Shown one piece after another: positions 24,977 to 34,200 of a stretch of 41,208 nucleotides of DNA. A model generated the notes under the pieces. The model worked only from the letters and a program-made list of their open reading frames with translations, made no database searches and was not told the origin of the DNA. Origin of the DNA: JANXXV01 sp038230275 (GTDB taxonomy: Bacteria; Acidobacteriota; Terriglobia; Bryobacterales; Bryobacteraceae); NCBI GenBank assembly GCA_038230275.1, contig JBBRNO010000046.1:1-41208 (forward strand). The letters are read 5' to 3'. The translations under genes and the position numbers were made by a program. The number at the start of each line of letters is the position of its first letter. The stretch's first letter is position 1.

Positions 24977-26179
24977 TCATCGGTCGTGCGTTGCTACCGC
25001 TGGCAACGGCGCGCTTATCCTGCGCAATAGCACTCCATAGCAAACGGCGGAAAGAACAAGCATCATTGAGGCAACCGTGAACGCCGACGAAAACCTTCCA
25101 TTGCGCCCTACGAGCCAACCCGTCAAAATCGGCGCCACCACTCCGCCCATGTTTCCAAAGGCATTTTGAAGACCGGTCCACGACCCCGCTTTTCCCGGAC
25201 CTGCCAGTGTCTGCGTGATCGCCCACACGTTGCCGGAAAACAACCCAACTCCCCCGAACGCCAACATGAGCAGCGGCATAGCGATCCAGGCAGGAGCAGC
25301 GGCCGACAGGGAAAGCATCACTGCGGCTAATAATAACCCCGCCGTAGCAATTCGCCTTCGAACATCCGGACCGGCTCCGCGGCGCACCCGCCTGTCCGTC
25401 CAGACACCGCTCAGAAGCGACGCCCCAGCCGAGACACAAAACGGAAGCGATCCGTATACCGCCATGGCTGTCATGGAAAACTTACGTTCTGTCACCAGGT
25501 ACGAAGGCAACCACGTTAGCAGAAAGTAATACGCGTAGTTAAAGCCGAATAGTCCCGCGAATGTGATCCACGCAGCAGTTGTCCTCAGCACTTCCGCGTG
25601 TTGCGAACGCGGGTGCACCCTACCAGGCAGCTCGGCGGGTGGAATCGAACGCATCCACGGGAAGATCCATAGAAGAGAAAGCATTCCCATGACGACGAAG
25701 AACCCGCGCCAGCCGCCGGCTTGGATAAACATGGCGCCCAGCACGGTCCCTAACGCAGGCCCTGCTTTACTGCCGACGTCCAGCATGGCGTTGGCAAATC
25801 CGCGGCGTCCCTCGGGAAAATTCCCAGCCAGAATGCGCGAGTACGCAGGATATGCCATTGACTCGCCCGCCCCAAGGACCAGCCGCGTGGCAAATAGAAA
25901 CACGAATCCGTTCGACAGTCCCCCGGCCGCGACCGCCAGCGACCACACGGCAAAGCCGGCTGCGTATAGCCGATACACATCGAATCTGTCTACAAGCCAT
26001 CCGGAGAGCGGCTGAAGCAGGGAGTATGTCCAGAAGAATCCGGAGAACAGAATTCCCATCTGCGTTGGACTTAGCCCCATCTCCGCCTGCAGCGCTGGTG
26101 CGGCAACGCTCAGGTTGCCACGGTCCATATAGTTGATCCAGACCGATATGCAGAGAAGCGCGAAGAGGGAGCGGCTCAT
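24977..26179 (-). CDS. MFS transporter, ACS family (sugar-acid type)
   Basis: The 400-residue protein has about twelve TM helices. TM1 carries LLCISVWINYMDRGNLSVAAPAL, the ACS-family signature; further family blocks are RLVLGAGESMAYPAYSRI, FPEGRRGFANAMLDVGSKAGPALG and the C-terminal GPGKAGSWTGLQNAFGNMGG. It is an inner-membrane importer, most likely of an aldonate, uronate or similar organic anion. It starts 14 bp after the lactonase-like gene on the same strand, making the third gene of a minus-strand operon (secreted unknown, lactonase-like, carrier). Confidence 0.9.
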   Translation of the reverse strand: MSRSLFALLCISVWINYMDRGNLSVAAPALQAEMGLSPTQMGILFSGFFWTYSLLQPLSGWLVDRFDVYRLYAAGFAVWSLAVAAGGLSNGFVFLFATRLVLGAGESMAYPAYSRILAGNFPEGRRGFANAMLDVGSKAGPALGTVLGAMFIQAGGWRGFFVVMGMLSLLWIFPWMRSIPPAELPGRVHPRSQHAEVLRTTAAWITFAGLFGFNYAYYFLLTWLPSYLVTERKFSMTAMAVYGSLPFCVSAGASLLSGVWTDRRVRRGAGPDVRRRIATAGLLLAAVMLSLSAAAPAWIAMPLLMLAFGGVGLFSGNVWAITQTLAGPGKAGSWTGLQNAFGNMGGVVAPILTGWLVGRNGRFSSAFTVASMMLVLSAVCYGVLLRRISAPLPAVATHDR

Positions 26180-26193
26180 AGCAAGGCCCGCAT

Positions 26194-27075
26194 TCAGGGC
26201 CTTCCTCTGACGCCTTCTAAATCCAGCCGGTAAACTCGTCCCTCAGCCTTACTGCGATGGCCGATGCTGCCTGTAATGAATAGCTGGCCGAGCTTAGGAC
26301 CACCAAAAGCGAGGTTACTGACATCGTAGTTTCCGCCCGGCAACGTCTGCGTCAGCTCACCTTTAGAGTTCAGCACCAGCACGTGGCTCGTGCCAAGATG
26401 AGCTACGTACACATTACCTGTCGCATCAATGGCGAGACCATCCGGTGTCGCGTCGTGGCCTTCGCGGCCCGGAAGAGTGGCGAACACTTCCATTTCGCCG
26501 AGCCTGCCAGGAGCCAGTACCCGGAAACGGAGAATGCGGTTTGGAACGGTCTCCGCCAAGTATAGGACCTTCCGCCGAAAGTCGATCACCAGACCATTCG
26601 GGACCCGCATTCCTCCCTGACACAGATGGGTCGTGCCGCGCGGATCGACGTAGTGAAGTGTGCCAATGGGCGCTTCCCGCGAGCCGCCGGGATCGGTGAA
26701 ATAGTACCCTCCATGATCGTCGAGGGTTATATCGTTCGGAGCTCGCAACGGTTTACCGTCGCATTTGGACGCGGCGACGCCGAGGAATTTGCCATCCGGA
26801 GCCATGTGCCAGATCGCGCCTTTTTTCGATGCGCAAACCAGGTGTGTGCCATCCGGCAGGATCTTGTGTCCGTTGAAACCAGGTTCCGCATCTTTCACCC
26901 AGTCCAGCAGTTCTCCCTTAGGGGTGAGCTTCGCAATTCCCTCGTTGTGGGTGAAGAACAGGCTTCCGTCACGATCGAAAACAGGTCCTTCGGTGAACGT
27001 ACGGGTCCGCGCAACCTCAACTGGTTCCGACGCAAAGAGGGCGGCGTAAGAGAGAAAAAGAAACAACCACTTCAT
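26194..27075 (-). CDS. SMP-30/gluconolactonase-like (LRE) family protein, exported
   Basis: The ATG at 27075 overlaps the upstream stop as ATGA and gives a signal peptide (MKWLFLFLSYAALFAS); the longer frame to 27111 is rejected. The 293-residue beta-propeller shows EGPVFDRDGSLFFTHNEG, APNDITLDDHGGYYFTDPGG, VPNGLVIDFRRKVLYLAET and TPDGLAIDATGNVYVAHLG. These contain the metal-binding Glu, Asn and Asp positions of SMP-30/gluconolactonases. It probably hydrolyses a sugar lactone in the periplasm before uptake by the adjacent MFS carrier, an inference that fits gene order. Confidence 0.88.
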   Translation of the reverse strand: MKWLFLFLSYAALFASEPVEVARTRTFTEGPVFDRDGSLFFTHNEGIAKLTPKGELLDWVKDAEPGFNGHKILPDGTHLVCASKKGAIWHMAPDGKFLGVAASKCDGKPLRAPNDITLDDHGGYYFTDPGGSREAPIGTLHYVDPRGTTHLCQGGMRVPNGLVIDFRRKVLYLAETVPNRILRFRVLAPGRLGEMEVFATLPGREGHDATPDGLAIDATGNVYVAHLGTSHVLVLNSKGELTQTLPGGNYDVSNLAFGGPKLGQLFITGSIGHRSKAEGRVYRLDLEGVRGRP

Positions 27076-28346
27076 TTCCGAAACTCCAGCAGGACCACGG
27101 GCCCGGGCCAATTGATCTCCATGGCGTGCTCCTGGGTGCCGGAGAAAATGAAAAACTCATTGTCCCCCCGGCGAAGGATCTTCGGGTCGAAAGGTACGGC
27201 ATTGAAGCTGAAATAGTCGTTCCGGCCGACGCGGTCGGCGATCTTGGAGCCGTTAAAGCCGAACGCATCCCCGTGATTGCCGGCCCAGGTTGAAAGAACA
27301 ATTCTTGCCGCCGTTGCCGAACCTGGGTCATCCGCAATCGGTAACTTGCAGGACAGCGTCTTTCCAATCCGTACGCTGAAGGCTTCGGGGATGTCTTTCG
27401 AACGATACATGCGGACGGATCGCGACGGCCGTACCAGCTTCACTTCGACCGCGGGTGTCATGAAAGTGATTCCGTGTACGTTCGTGATACGGGCCGCCAG
27501 CAGCACTGACTGGCTTTGGTCCGGAACCCATCGGTTAGACCACGTCACCCGATAAGGTGCGTCCATCGAGGTGCCGATATGCTGGCGCAGCGAGCCCTGC
27601 TCGGTCTGATAATGCCATTGACGGTATACGCCATCACCTTCCCAGTTGAAGTCTTCATATAATCCGAGAATATCGACACGGCGGACATCGCCAGGCGTAA
27701 ATTCCATCTTGCCCGGCGCTCCCGGAGAACCCTGCGCCTCAGCTTCAATTAAGGGATCGTCCCCGATGGTAGCGCCCGGCGCCGGGGACACGATTCGTCC
27801 GGTTGGATGTGGCTTCGCCGGTTTGTAGTAGACGCGGACAGTGAAGGAGTAGACCTTGTAGATGGCCCAATCGATTGAATGGCAAACTTGCGGACCTGCG
27901 CGGAACTCAAAGCGGTTGCCTCCAAGTTTCAGAGACTCGATTGGGACGGAGACGTTCACTGTCCCTGGCAGGTAGCGATGATAGCAGCGGGGATCTGTCG
28001 GGGTACCTTTGATTTGAGGAATGTCGACCCACTCTCCGCCGTTGACGCGAAGCGACTGTTGAGAAGTTCCGGGATGACCGCCCCAGAATTCGAGCGAGAT
28101 CTCGGCGCGCTCGGCATCTTGCAAGTCCCAGATGTCGAGGTTGCGTTCCCGGTGCGACACTGACTTTCGGAGCAGCGCCTTTGGATTCTGTTGCTTCGGG
28201 CTGGCGCTAAATTCGATTATTGTCTCCGCGTTGTAGTGGTACTCATGAAAGATGTCTCCCGGTTTCGGCTGCGCGGCGACCGGGACCGAAGCCAGGACGA
28301 GCAGCAACGAGCCGAAGATCGGCTTGGATCCACAAGATTCAAACAT
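27072..28346 (-). CDS. Secreted protein of unknown function
   Basis: The ATG at 28346 is chosen because it opens a signal peptide (MFESCGSKPIFGSLLLVLASVPVAAQ); the frame continues to 28514 but that extension is low-complexity and runs into the divergent promoter region. The 424-residue mature product looks all-beta, with two similar-looking modules: residues ~90-190 (ERAEISLEFWGGHPGTSQQSL, GGNRFEFRAGP) and ~330-424 (AARIVLSTWAGNHGDAFGFN, RRGDNEFFIFSGTQEHAMEINWPGP). The middle has VSPAPGATIGDDPLIEAEA, which looks Ig-like. I do not recognise the family. It heads the operon with the lactonase and MFS carrier and is divergent from the AraC regulator, which may control it. Confidence 0.75.
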   Translation of the reverse strand: MFESCGSKPIFGSLLLVLASVPVAAQPKPGDIFHEYHYNAETIIEFSASPKQQNPKALLRKSVSHRERNLDIWDLQDAERAEISLEFWGGHPGTSQQSLRVNGGEWVDIPQIKGTPTDPRCYHRYLPGTVNVSVPIESLKLGGNRFEFRAGPQVCHSIDWAIYKVYSFTVRVYYKPAKPHPTGRIVSPAPGATIGDDPLIEAEAQGSPGAPGKMEFTPGDVRRVDILGLYEDFNWEGDGVYRQWHYQTEQGSLRQHIGTSMDAPYRVTWSNRWVPDQSQSVLLAARITNVHGITFMTPAVEVKLVRPSRSVRMYRSKDIPEAFSVRIGKTLSCKLPIADDPGSATAARIVLSTWAGNHGDAFGFNGSKIADRVGRNDYFSFNAVPFDPKILRRGDNEFFIFSGTQEHAMEINWPGPVVLLEFRK

Positions 28347-28442
28347 GCCGGTGATTCTACACCCCCACCGAAGACATGGCCTAGGACGATTCAACGAATG
28401 TTTCTGACGATCTGATCGCGCCGCCGCAGTTACTTCCCCGGG

Positions 28443-28470
28443 TTGCAAATTCCGGCAACTGGGATATACT
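28443..28470 (+). promoter_or_regulatory. Promoter of the AraC gene, predicting a leaderless mRNA
   Basis: TTGCAA (28443-28448) and TATACT (28465-28470) are 16 bp apart. The ATG at 28478 begins 8 nt after the -10 box, where transcription itself should start, so the message would have essentially no 5' leader; indeed no Shine-Dalgarno is seen. Confidence 0.55.
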
Positions 28471-28477
28471 CTTTCCC

Positions 28478-29470
28478 ATGGCTGGGGCCGTTGGCATTCA
28501 CTGGGAAGATGCATTCGATGCCGTGATGCCGAAGATCAGCGCTGACGGATTGTTGTCGCAGAAATTCGATCCGGCGCTTCCGTTGCAGGTGCGATTCTAT
28601 TCCTACGACCGGAAGAGGGATTTCCGCAGTTGCCGCCACGATTATTTTGAGCTGTTCTATCTGAGTTCAGGAAACGCTGTCTTCCGAATGGGCGAGCAGC
28701 GGCTCGACATACACGCCGGCGATATGGTGCTGGTCAACGGCGTCTACTATCACAACATCGAATTGCCGAAGACCGGCCGGGGCCACGCACTCCACGGCGT
28801 ACTGCTCTATTTCCTGCCCGATTTGTTTCGCTCCGCCGTGGCGGCGCGGGATGACGTCGGGTACCTGGTTCCGTTTCTCCAACAGGACGATTCCTTCCCG
28901 CACGTAATTCCCGCGGCCAGCGGTGTGCCTGAGCAGGTCTACTCCTTGATGCGAGAGATCGCGGCTGAGTTACCGCCGCGTAATTCCCGGTCGCGCCTGA
29001 TCGCGAAGGCATCTCTGAAGATGATCCTCGCAAAGCTCCTCAAGCACTATGCTACATATACCGGCACGCTCCATAACTTCGAACAAAAGCACCGCTCCAT
29101 CCAACGCCTCGATCCTCTTTTCCGCTACTTGGATTCTCATTATGCGGAACCGCTCACACTGACCGACGCCGCCCGCGTTGCCTGCATGAGCAAGTCTCAC
29201 TTCATCCACTTCATGAAGCAGGTAACCGGAATGTCGTTCATCGCCTACTTGAATCAATTCCGGGTAGCCAAGGCGCAGAGCCTGATGGCAAACACCGGCA
29301 AGAGCCTTGCCGAAATCAGTCACGAGGTAGGTTTCTGCGACCAGAGCTATTTCGGGCAGGTTTTCCGCAGGCTGTTGCACACTACACCCCGCGATTACAG
29401 GGTCCAACTGGAACTGGAGGGGCGAGTTGCCATGAACACGCCGGCGATTGCTTCGGCGGCCGCCGAATGA
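28478..29470 (+). CDS. AraC-family regulator with cupin sensor domain
   Basis: The 330-residue protein has an N-terminal cupin/arabinose-binding-like domain (HDYFELFYLSSGNAVFRMGEQ, DIHAGDMVLVNGVYYHNIELP, HALHGVLLYFLPDLFRS). The C-terminal AraC double helix-turn-helix follows at ~residues 215-315 (YAEPLTLTDAARVACMSKSH, FRVAKAQSLMANTGKSLAEI, HEVGFCDQSYFGQVFRRLLH). It likely activates sugar-catabolic genes on ligand binding. The stop overlaps the next ATG by 4 bp, so it is co-transcribed with the Ldh2 dehydrogenase, and it is divergent from the secreted-unknown/lactonase/MFS operon, the obvious candidate target. Confidence 0.92.
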   Translation: MAGAVGIHWEDAFDAVMPKISADGLLSQKFDPALPLQVRFYSYDRKRDFRSCRHDYFELFYLSSGNAVFRMGEQRLDIHAGDMVLVNGVYYHNIELPKTGRGHALHGVLLYFLPDLFRSAVAARDDVGYLVPFLQQDDSFPHVIPAASGVPEQVYSLMREIAAELPPRNSRSRLIAKASLKMILAKLLKHYATYTGTLHNFEQKHRSIQRLDPLFRYLDSHYAEPLTLTDAARVACMSKSHFIHFMKQVTGMSFIAYLNQFRVAKAQSLMANTGKSLAEISHEVGFCDQSYFGQVFRRLLHTTPRDYRVQLELEGRVAMNTPAIASAAAE

Positions 29471-30519
29471 GTTATCCGGCGGTTGCTACCGATTCGGTCG
29501 TCCCGGCGGGCGAGCTGATGGAGCGAGTCGAGTCGCTGTTTGCCGGATGTGGGATGTCCGCCCGGGATGCTCACTTGTTGGCGGATTCGCTGGTGGCTGC
29601 CGATGTCCGGGGAGTTCATTCTCACGGAGTGATAAGGGTTCCGGATTACGTCAGGAAGCTTGTCCATGAAGGCGTCGACCCGCAGGGAACACCGGAGCTG
29701 GTCCGCGAGTTTGGCGCTACGGCGACAATGGATGCGCGCAACGCCATGGGGCAGATCGCATGTGCAGCCGCCATGCAGGAGGCCATCGCACGATCCCATC
29801 AGTATGGCGTTGGAGTTGTTTCTATCCGCGGCAGCAACCATTGCGGCGCCTTGTTCTACCCCGCTATGGATGCCATCAAGGCTGAGATGATCGGAATCGT
29901 AGCTACCAATGCATTGCCGACGATGGCTCCCTGGGGCGGAAGCGACAAGATTCTGGGAATCAATCCGATTGCCGTTGCCATTCCATCTGGCAACGAACCG
30001 CCGATTGTGTTTGACGCGGCCTTCAGCATGTCGTCTCACGGGAAGATTCGCGTGTATGCACAAAAAGGTCTAGAACTACCACCGGGCTGGGCGTTCGACC
30101 AGTCGGGGCAGCCCACGACAAATGCAGAATTGGCGTTGCAGGGCCTCCTGCAACCGATAGGCGCGTTCAAAGGCATTGGGCTTGCGATGCTCAGCGGCGT
30201 CTTGTCATCGTTTCTCTCCGGAGCGGCGTTTGGCGCCGAACTCGGCGACATGGTGAATGGTCCAAAGCCCGGCCTCGACGGACAGTTTGTCATGGCGTTG
30301 AATATCGCCGCATTCGAAGAACCGGACCGATTCCGCGATCGCGTGGACCGGCTGGTTCGCCAGATCCGGGAGAGCACGCCGGCTCCAGGTTTCGACCGCT
30401 GTTACTCTCCGGGAGAATTGGAGTACGAGACTGAATCCCGCTACCGTGCGAATGGTATTCCTCTGAGTGCCGAGACCCTCAGGGGACTGAACGAGTGCGA
30501 GCGCGCACTACCTGCATGA
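29467..30519 (+). CDS. Ldh2/malate-L-lactate/YlbC-type NAD(P)-dependent oxidoreductase
   Basis: The 350-residue protein carries the family hallmarks: RGVHSHGVIRVPDYVRKL with the catalytic histidine, NAMGQIACAAAMQEAI, VVSIRGSNHCGALFYPAM, LPTMAPWGGSDKILGINPIAVAIP and GAFKGIGLAMLSGVLSSFLSGAAFG. This fold is unrelated to ordinary LDH/MDH and includes malate, ureidoglycolate, sulfolactate and 2,3-diketo-L-gulonate reductases. The neighbouring lactonase and ACS carrier make a sugar-acid substrate more likely than malate (inference). It overlaps the AraC gene by 4 bp and is cytoplasmic. Confidence 0.9.
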   Translation: MSYPAVATDSVVPAGELMERVESLFAGCGMSARDAHLLADSLVAADVRGVHSHGVIRVPDYVRKLVHEGVDPQGTPELVREFGATATMDARNAMGQIACAAAMQEAIARSHQYGVGVVSIRGSNHCGALFYPAMDAIKAEMIGIVATNALPTMAPWGGSDKILGINPIAVAIPSGNEPPIVFDAAFSMSSHGKIRVYAQKGLELPPGWAFDQSGQPTTNAELALQGLLQPIGAFKGIGLAMLSGVLSSFLSGAAFGAELGDMVNGPKPGLDGQFVMALNIAAFEEPDRFRDRVDRLVRQIRESTPAPGFDRCYSPGELEYETESRYRANGIPLSAETLRGLNECERALPA

Positions 30520-30624
30520 TGAGCCTCTCCATCACTTTGTCATAATCTTTCGCCACATCGCGACAGATCGGAAAGTCAGCTTCCTGGATAATTCTTGAAG
30601 CATCAATCACCAGGGAGCTATTCC

Positions 30625-33600
30625 ATGAAGAAAGTTTTTGTTCTGTGCGCCGTCAGTTTCGCCTCGCTTTGGGCCCAACTCGACCGTGGACAAATTGTTG
30701 GAACAGTAACCGATTCGTCCGGCGCGATGTTGCCGGGCGCAAAGATTCTCATTCGCAACGCCGCCACGGCAGCCAGCTACGAGACAGAGGCAAACTCACA
30801 AGGCCAGTATGTCCAACCGAATCTGCCCGTTGGTCCGTATGTGATCTCGGCCGAGCAGCCGGGATTGAAACGCCTCGAACGAACGGGAGTTACCCTCAGA
30901 GCCACCGAAGTTCTGCGCGTGGACATGGTGCTGGAAGTCGGCTCCGCGTCGGAATCGGTAAGGGTCTCGGCGTCAGTCCCGCGCCTTCAATCCGATAATC
31001 CGGAAACCGGAACGGTGCTTGACAATAAGCAAATGATCGACCTGCCGTTTACTTTCTCTGGAGGCCGATTGATGGAGAACCTTGCCCACAAAGTAGCTGC
31101 GGGCGTAAACGGAAACCGCTGGCAAAATACTTCGAACGGATTGCCATTCTTCTCGAAAGACGTACTGCTCGATGGCGCCTCCGTATCTTCATGGGCGCCG
31201 GGCGTTTTTGTATTGACGGCCGTGTCCATGGAAGCGGTCAGTGAATTCAAGATGCAGACCAGCGGCATGTCGGCGGAGTACGGCCGCTCCGCGGGCGGCA
31301 TTTACAACTACGTGATGAAGTCGGGAACGAACGACCTTCACGGATCGGCCTATGGTTCGTTGAGAAACGAAGCGTTTAACGCGAATCTGTTCTCCAACAA
31401 TGCCCGTGGTGTGGCCAGGCCCTTGGACCGGAAACAGAATTATGCCTTTTCACTGGGCGCTCCGATTCTGCTGCCGAAGATCTTCAATGGCAAGAACCGC
31501 ACCTTTTTCTATTTCGCATACGAGAACTATCGCGACAGGAATCTAATTTTCTCCTCGCCGAACCGGACCGTTCCCATCCCCGATTTTTATGACGGAGATT
31601 TCTCGCGACTTCTAGGCGCCGCTACCGGACAACTCGACGCCCTCGGCCGTGCGGTTCCGAAGGGAGCCATTTACGATCCGGCGACGTTTCGGCAGTTGGA
31701 TAACGGGCGCTGGATTGGAGAAATGTTCCCTGGAAATCAAATCCCCGTGACAAGATTCTCGGATGTGTCGAAACGTCTGATAGCCATAGCGCGCGATGGC
31801 TATCTGCCAACGGTCCGGAACGCGGCGGGGCAGTTCGCGCTGCAGAACAATTCCTATGCGCCGACTAATACAATTCCCGTTACCGACGATCGTTTCATTT
31901 CCGCAAAGGTAGATCAGATCATCAGCAACAGTCACAAGGTTTCCGCCGTCTGGACGATCGACGACGAAGGTAGAACTCTGGCAAATCAGGGCGGCGTTTT
32001 CAATGCCAACGCGGGTGTGCTGGGCGGTCCCCTTGCGTCGGTGATTGTGGAAAGAGTTCGAGGCCAGAACGTTCGCATCGCCCATGACTGGACGGTTTCG
32101 CCGCGCATGCTGAACCACCTGACTCTTTTCTGGACCCGCAACGCGCGGCCCGAGCAGACGGCGCAACATGCCACGGACGGAGCTAAGCTGCTTGGTATCC
32201 CGAACCTGCGAACCATCGGTCTTCCACTGATTAATTGGGGATCGGGACCGTTTGTGACCCAGGATCCAGCTGGTTTCCCGTATTCCCAAAACACCACCGC
32301 GGACTCCTTCGGCCTACTTAACACCTTCAGTTTCTCCCAAGGCCGTCACTTCATGAAGGCCGGTTATGACTGGCGTATAACGAGGCGAATCCGGGTTCAG
32401 ACACAGGGCGGACAGTTTGATTTTTCGCCTCTTTCTACCGCTATTCCGGCCGAAGCGTTCTCCGGCTCACAAACCGGATACTCGTTCGCGAGTTTCCTGC
32501 TGGGCACGGTCTACAAGGGACAACTGATTGATCCAGTTTCGCTGGGACAACAGCGGCACTATTACGCCCTTTTCTTCCAGGATGACTTTAAGGTTAACCG
32601 GAAGTTGACTCTGAATCTGGGTATGCGCTGGGAGTATCAGCCGCCATTCTTCGAATCCGCGGACAGGCTGTCATCCTGGAATCAAAACAAGATCGATCCG
32701 GCCACTGGCCTACGCGGAGCCTACGACTTCGCCGGAAACTGCTCCGCTTGTACCGGCAGCCGTACGTTCGGGAAGACCTCGAAACGCGATTTCGGTCCAC
32801 GTCTTGGATTCGCGTATCAAATCTCTTCGAAGTGGACCGTCCGCGGGGCATACGGAATTATGTATTCGCCGGATATCGCGGGCGGCCCCGGAACTCCGGG
32901 AACTCCGCTCGGCACGTCGACGAATGTACAGGCGAGCGGAACATGGTCGCTGGATCCGAATCCAACTCAGCCTTGGAATGGCATCTTCCGATGGGACAAT
33001 GGGCTGCCTTCGAATCTTTTCCGGCCCGCCAGCTACGATGTGTCGTGGGGCAATCGTAACCGTCCCGGCATGTTTGCGCCGGACTATGGGCGCACTGCGT
33101 ATATCCAGAATTGGAATCTGAACCTGCAGCGCCAACTTCCGGGCGGCATTCTACTGGACGTTGGCTACATCGGCAACAAGTCCAGCGGGTTGCGAATCGG
33201 TGAGTTGGCCAACGTGAATCAATTACGCGCCGATGCCTTGACGAAGTATGGCCGTAATCTCACGAACCCGATCCGCAATGCGCAGGATGCGGCGGCAAAT
33301 GGGATCGCCTATCCTTATGCCGGCTTTACGGGCAGCGTGGCGAGTGCGCTGCGACCTTATCCCCAGGTGCAGGGAGTTTCCACGGTGGCGGTCTACGGCG
33401 CGCCTCTCGGATTCTCCAATTACAATTCTCTGAATGTGATCGTGAATCGCGAGTTTGCGAACGGGCTGACGTTGTACTCCAACTACGTGTTCTCCAAAGC
33501 GCTGGGTAATCTCCGGTCGCTCAACACCGGAGATAATCCGAACCGTCCCATCGACTACTACAACCTGAAGCTAGAAAAATCCATCCTGGACTATGACCGG

Positions 33601-34200
33601 CCGCATTTCGTGAAAATCTTTGCTATTTACGAGCTTCCGTTCGGGCGCGGTAAGGCATTTGGCGCGGCCGCAAACAGAGTTGTGAACAGCGTGATCGCGG
33701 GATGGGCACTCTCGCCCAGTCTTCAGTACGCCAGTGGAACTCCCCTCACTTTCGTTACCAGCACCTCTCCGTTACCCGGATACTGGAATGGGGCGGTGAA
33801 CAGGGCGAATGTAGTTTCGGGCAGTTTGCGCAACGATTCATTCGACAAGGCCAACTTTAACGCTCTGAACCTGGCTGCGCCGGGCAACACATATCTGAAC
33901 AAGAGCGCGTTTGCAGACCCAGCGCCATTAACATTGGGAAATAGCTCCTATGCTCTGGCGGGCGCCCGAGACATCGGCATCATTAGTGAGGATGTCTCGC
34001 TGCAAAAGAACTTCTTCGTGCGGGAGAATTATCGCATCCAGTTCCGCGCAGACATGCTGAACGCATTTAATCGTCACTATCTTGGGGGTGTTCAGACGAA
34101 CCCTACAAACCCGCTTTTTGGTCAGGTCACCTCCGTGGGAGGAAAGGAGAATACCGAAGCTTCGCGCTCGATCCAATTCGCGCTAAGGTTCGATTTCTAA
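30625..34200 (+). CDS. TonB-dependent receptor 3 (Oar-like)
   Basis: The ATG at 30625 has AGGGAG (30612-30617) at proper distance and opens a signal peptide (MKKVFVLCAVSFASLWAQ); the TTG at 30595 is rejected. The 1191-residue protein has a CarboxypepD_reg-like domain (GTVTDSSGAMLPGAKILIRN, EANSQGQYVQPNLPVGPYVI). The plug includes SKDVLLDGASVSSW, EAVSEFKMQTSGMSAEYGRSAGG and NYVMKSGTNDLHG, and a long barrel ends ALRFDF. It is an outer-membrane importer of unknown substrate. The isomerase ATG follows its stop with no gap, so the receptor, isomerase and cytochrome genes form one transcription unit. Confidence 0.93.
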   Translation: MKKVFVLCAVSFASLWAQLDRGQIVGTVTDSSGAMLPGAKILIRNAATAASYETEANSQGQYVQPNLPVGPYVISAEQPGLKRLERTGVTLRATEVLRVDMVLEVGSASESVRVSASVPRLQSDNPETGTVLDNKQMIDLPFTFSGGRLMENLAHKVAAGVNGNRWQNTSNGLPFFSKDVLLDGASVSSWAPGVFVLTAVSMEAVSEFKMQTSGMSAEYGRSAGGIYNYVMKSGTNDLHGSAYGSLRNEAFNANLFSNNARGVARPLDRKQNYAFSLGAPILLPKIFNGKNRTFFYFAYENYRDRNLIFSSPNRTVPIPDFYDGDFSRLLGAATGQLDALGRAVPKGAIYDPATFRQLDNGRWIGEMFPGNQIPVTRFSDVSKRLIAIARDGYLPTVRNAAGQFALQNNSYAPTNTIPVTDDRFISAKVDQIISNSHKVSAVWTIDDEGRTLANQGGVFNANAGVLGGPLASVIVERVRGQNVRIAHDWTVSPRMLNHLTLFWTRNARPEQTAQHATDGAKLLGIPNLRTIGLPLINWGSGPFVTQDPAGFPYSQNTTADSFGLLNTFSFSQGRHFMKAGYDWRITRRIRVQTQGGQFDFSPLSTAIPAEAFSGSQTGYSFASFLLGTVYKGQLIDPVSLGQQRHYYALFFQDDFKVNRKLTLNLGMRWEYQPPFFESADRLSSWNQNKIDPATGLRGAYDFAGNCSACTGSRTFGKTSKRDFGPRLGFAYQISSKWTVRGAYGIMYSPDIAGGPGTPGTPLGTSTNVQASGTWSLDPNPTQPWNGIFRWDNGLPSNLFRPASYDVSWGNRNRPGMFAPDYGRTAYIQNWNLNLQRQLPGGILLDVGYIGNKSSGLRIGELANVNQLRADALTKYGRNLTNPIRNAQDAAANGIAYPYAGFTGSVASALRPYPQVQGVSTVAVYGAPLGFSNYNSLNVIVNREFANGLTLYSNYVFSKALGNLRSLNTGDNPNRPIDYYNLKLEKSILDYDRPHFVKIFAIYELPFGRGKAFGAAANRVVNSVIAGWALSPSLQYASGTPLTFVTSTSPLPGYWNGAVNRANVVSGSLRNDSFDKANFNALNLAAPGNTYLNKSAFADPAPLTLGNSSYALAGARDIGIISEDVSLQKNFFVRENYRIQFRADMLNAFNRHYLGGVQTNPTNPLFGQVTSVGGKENTEASRSIQFALRFDF

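Noticed and set aside
28347..28514. N-terminal extension of the secreted unknown protein
   Set aside because: The extension has no signal peptide, precedes a clean ATG with one, and would overlap the AraC promoter and start.
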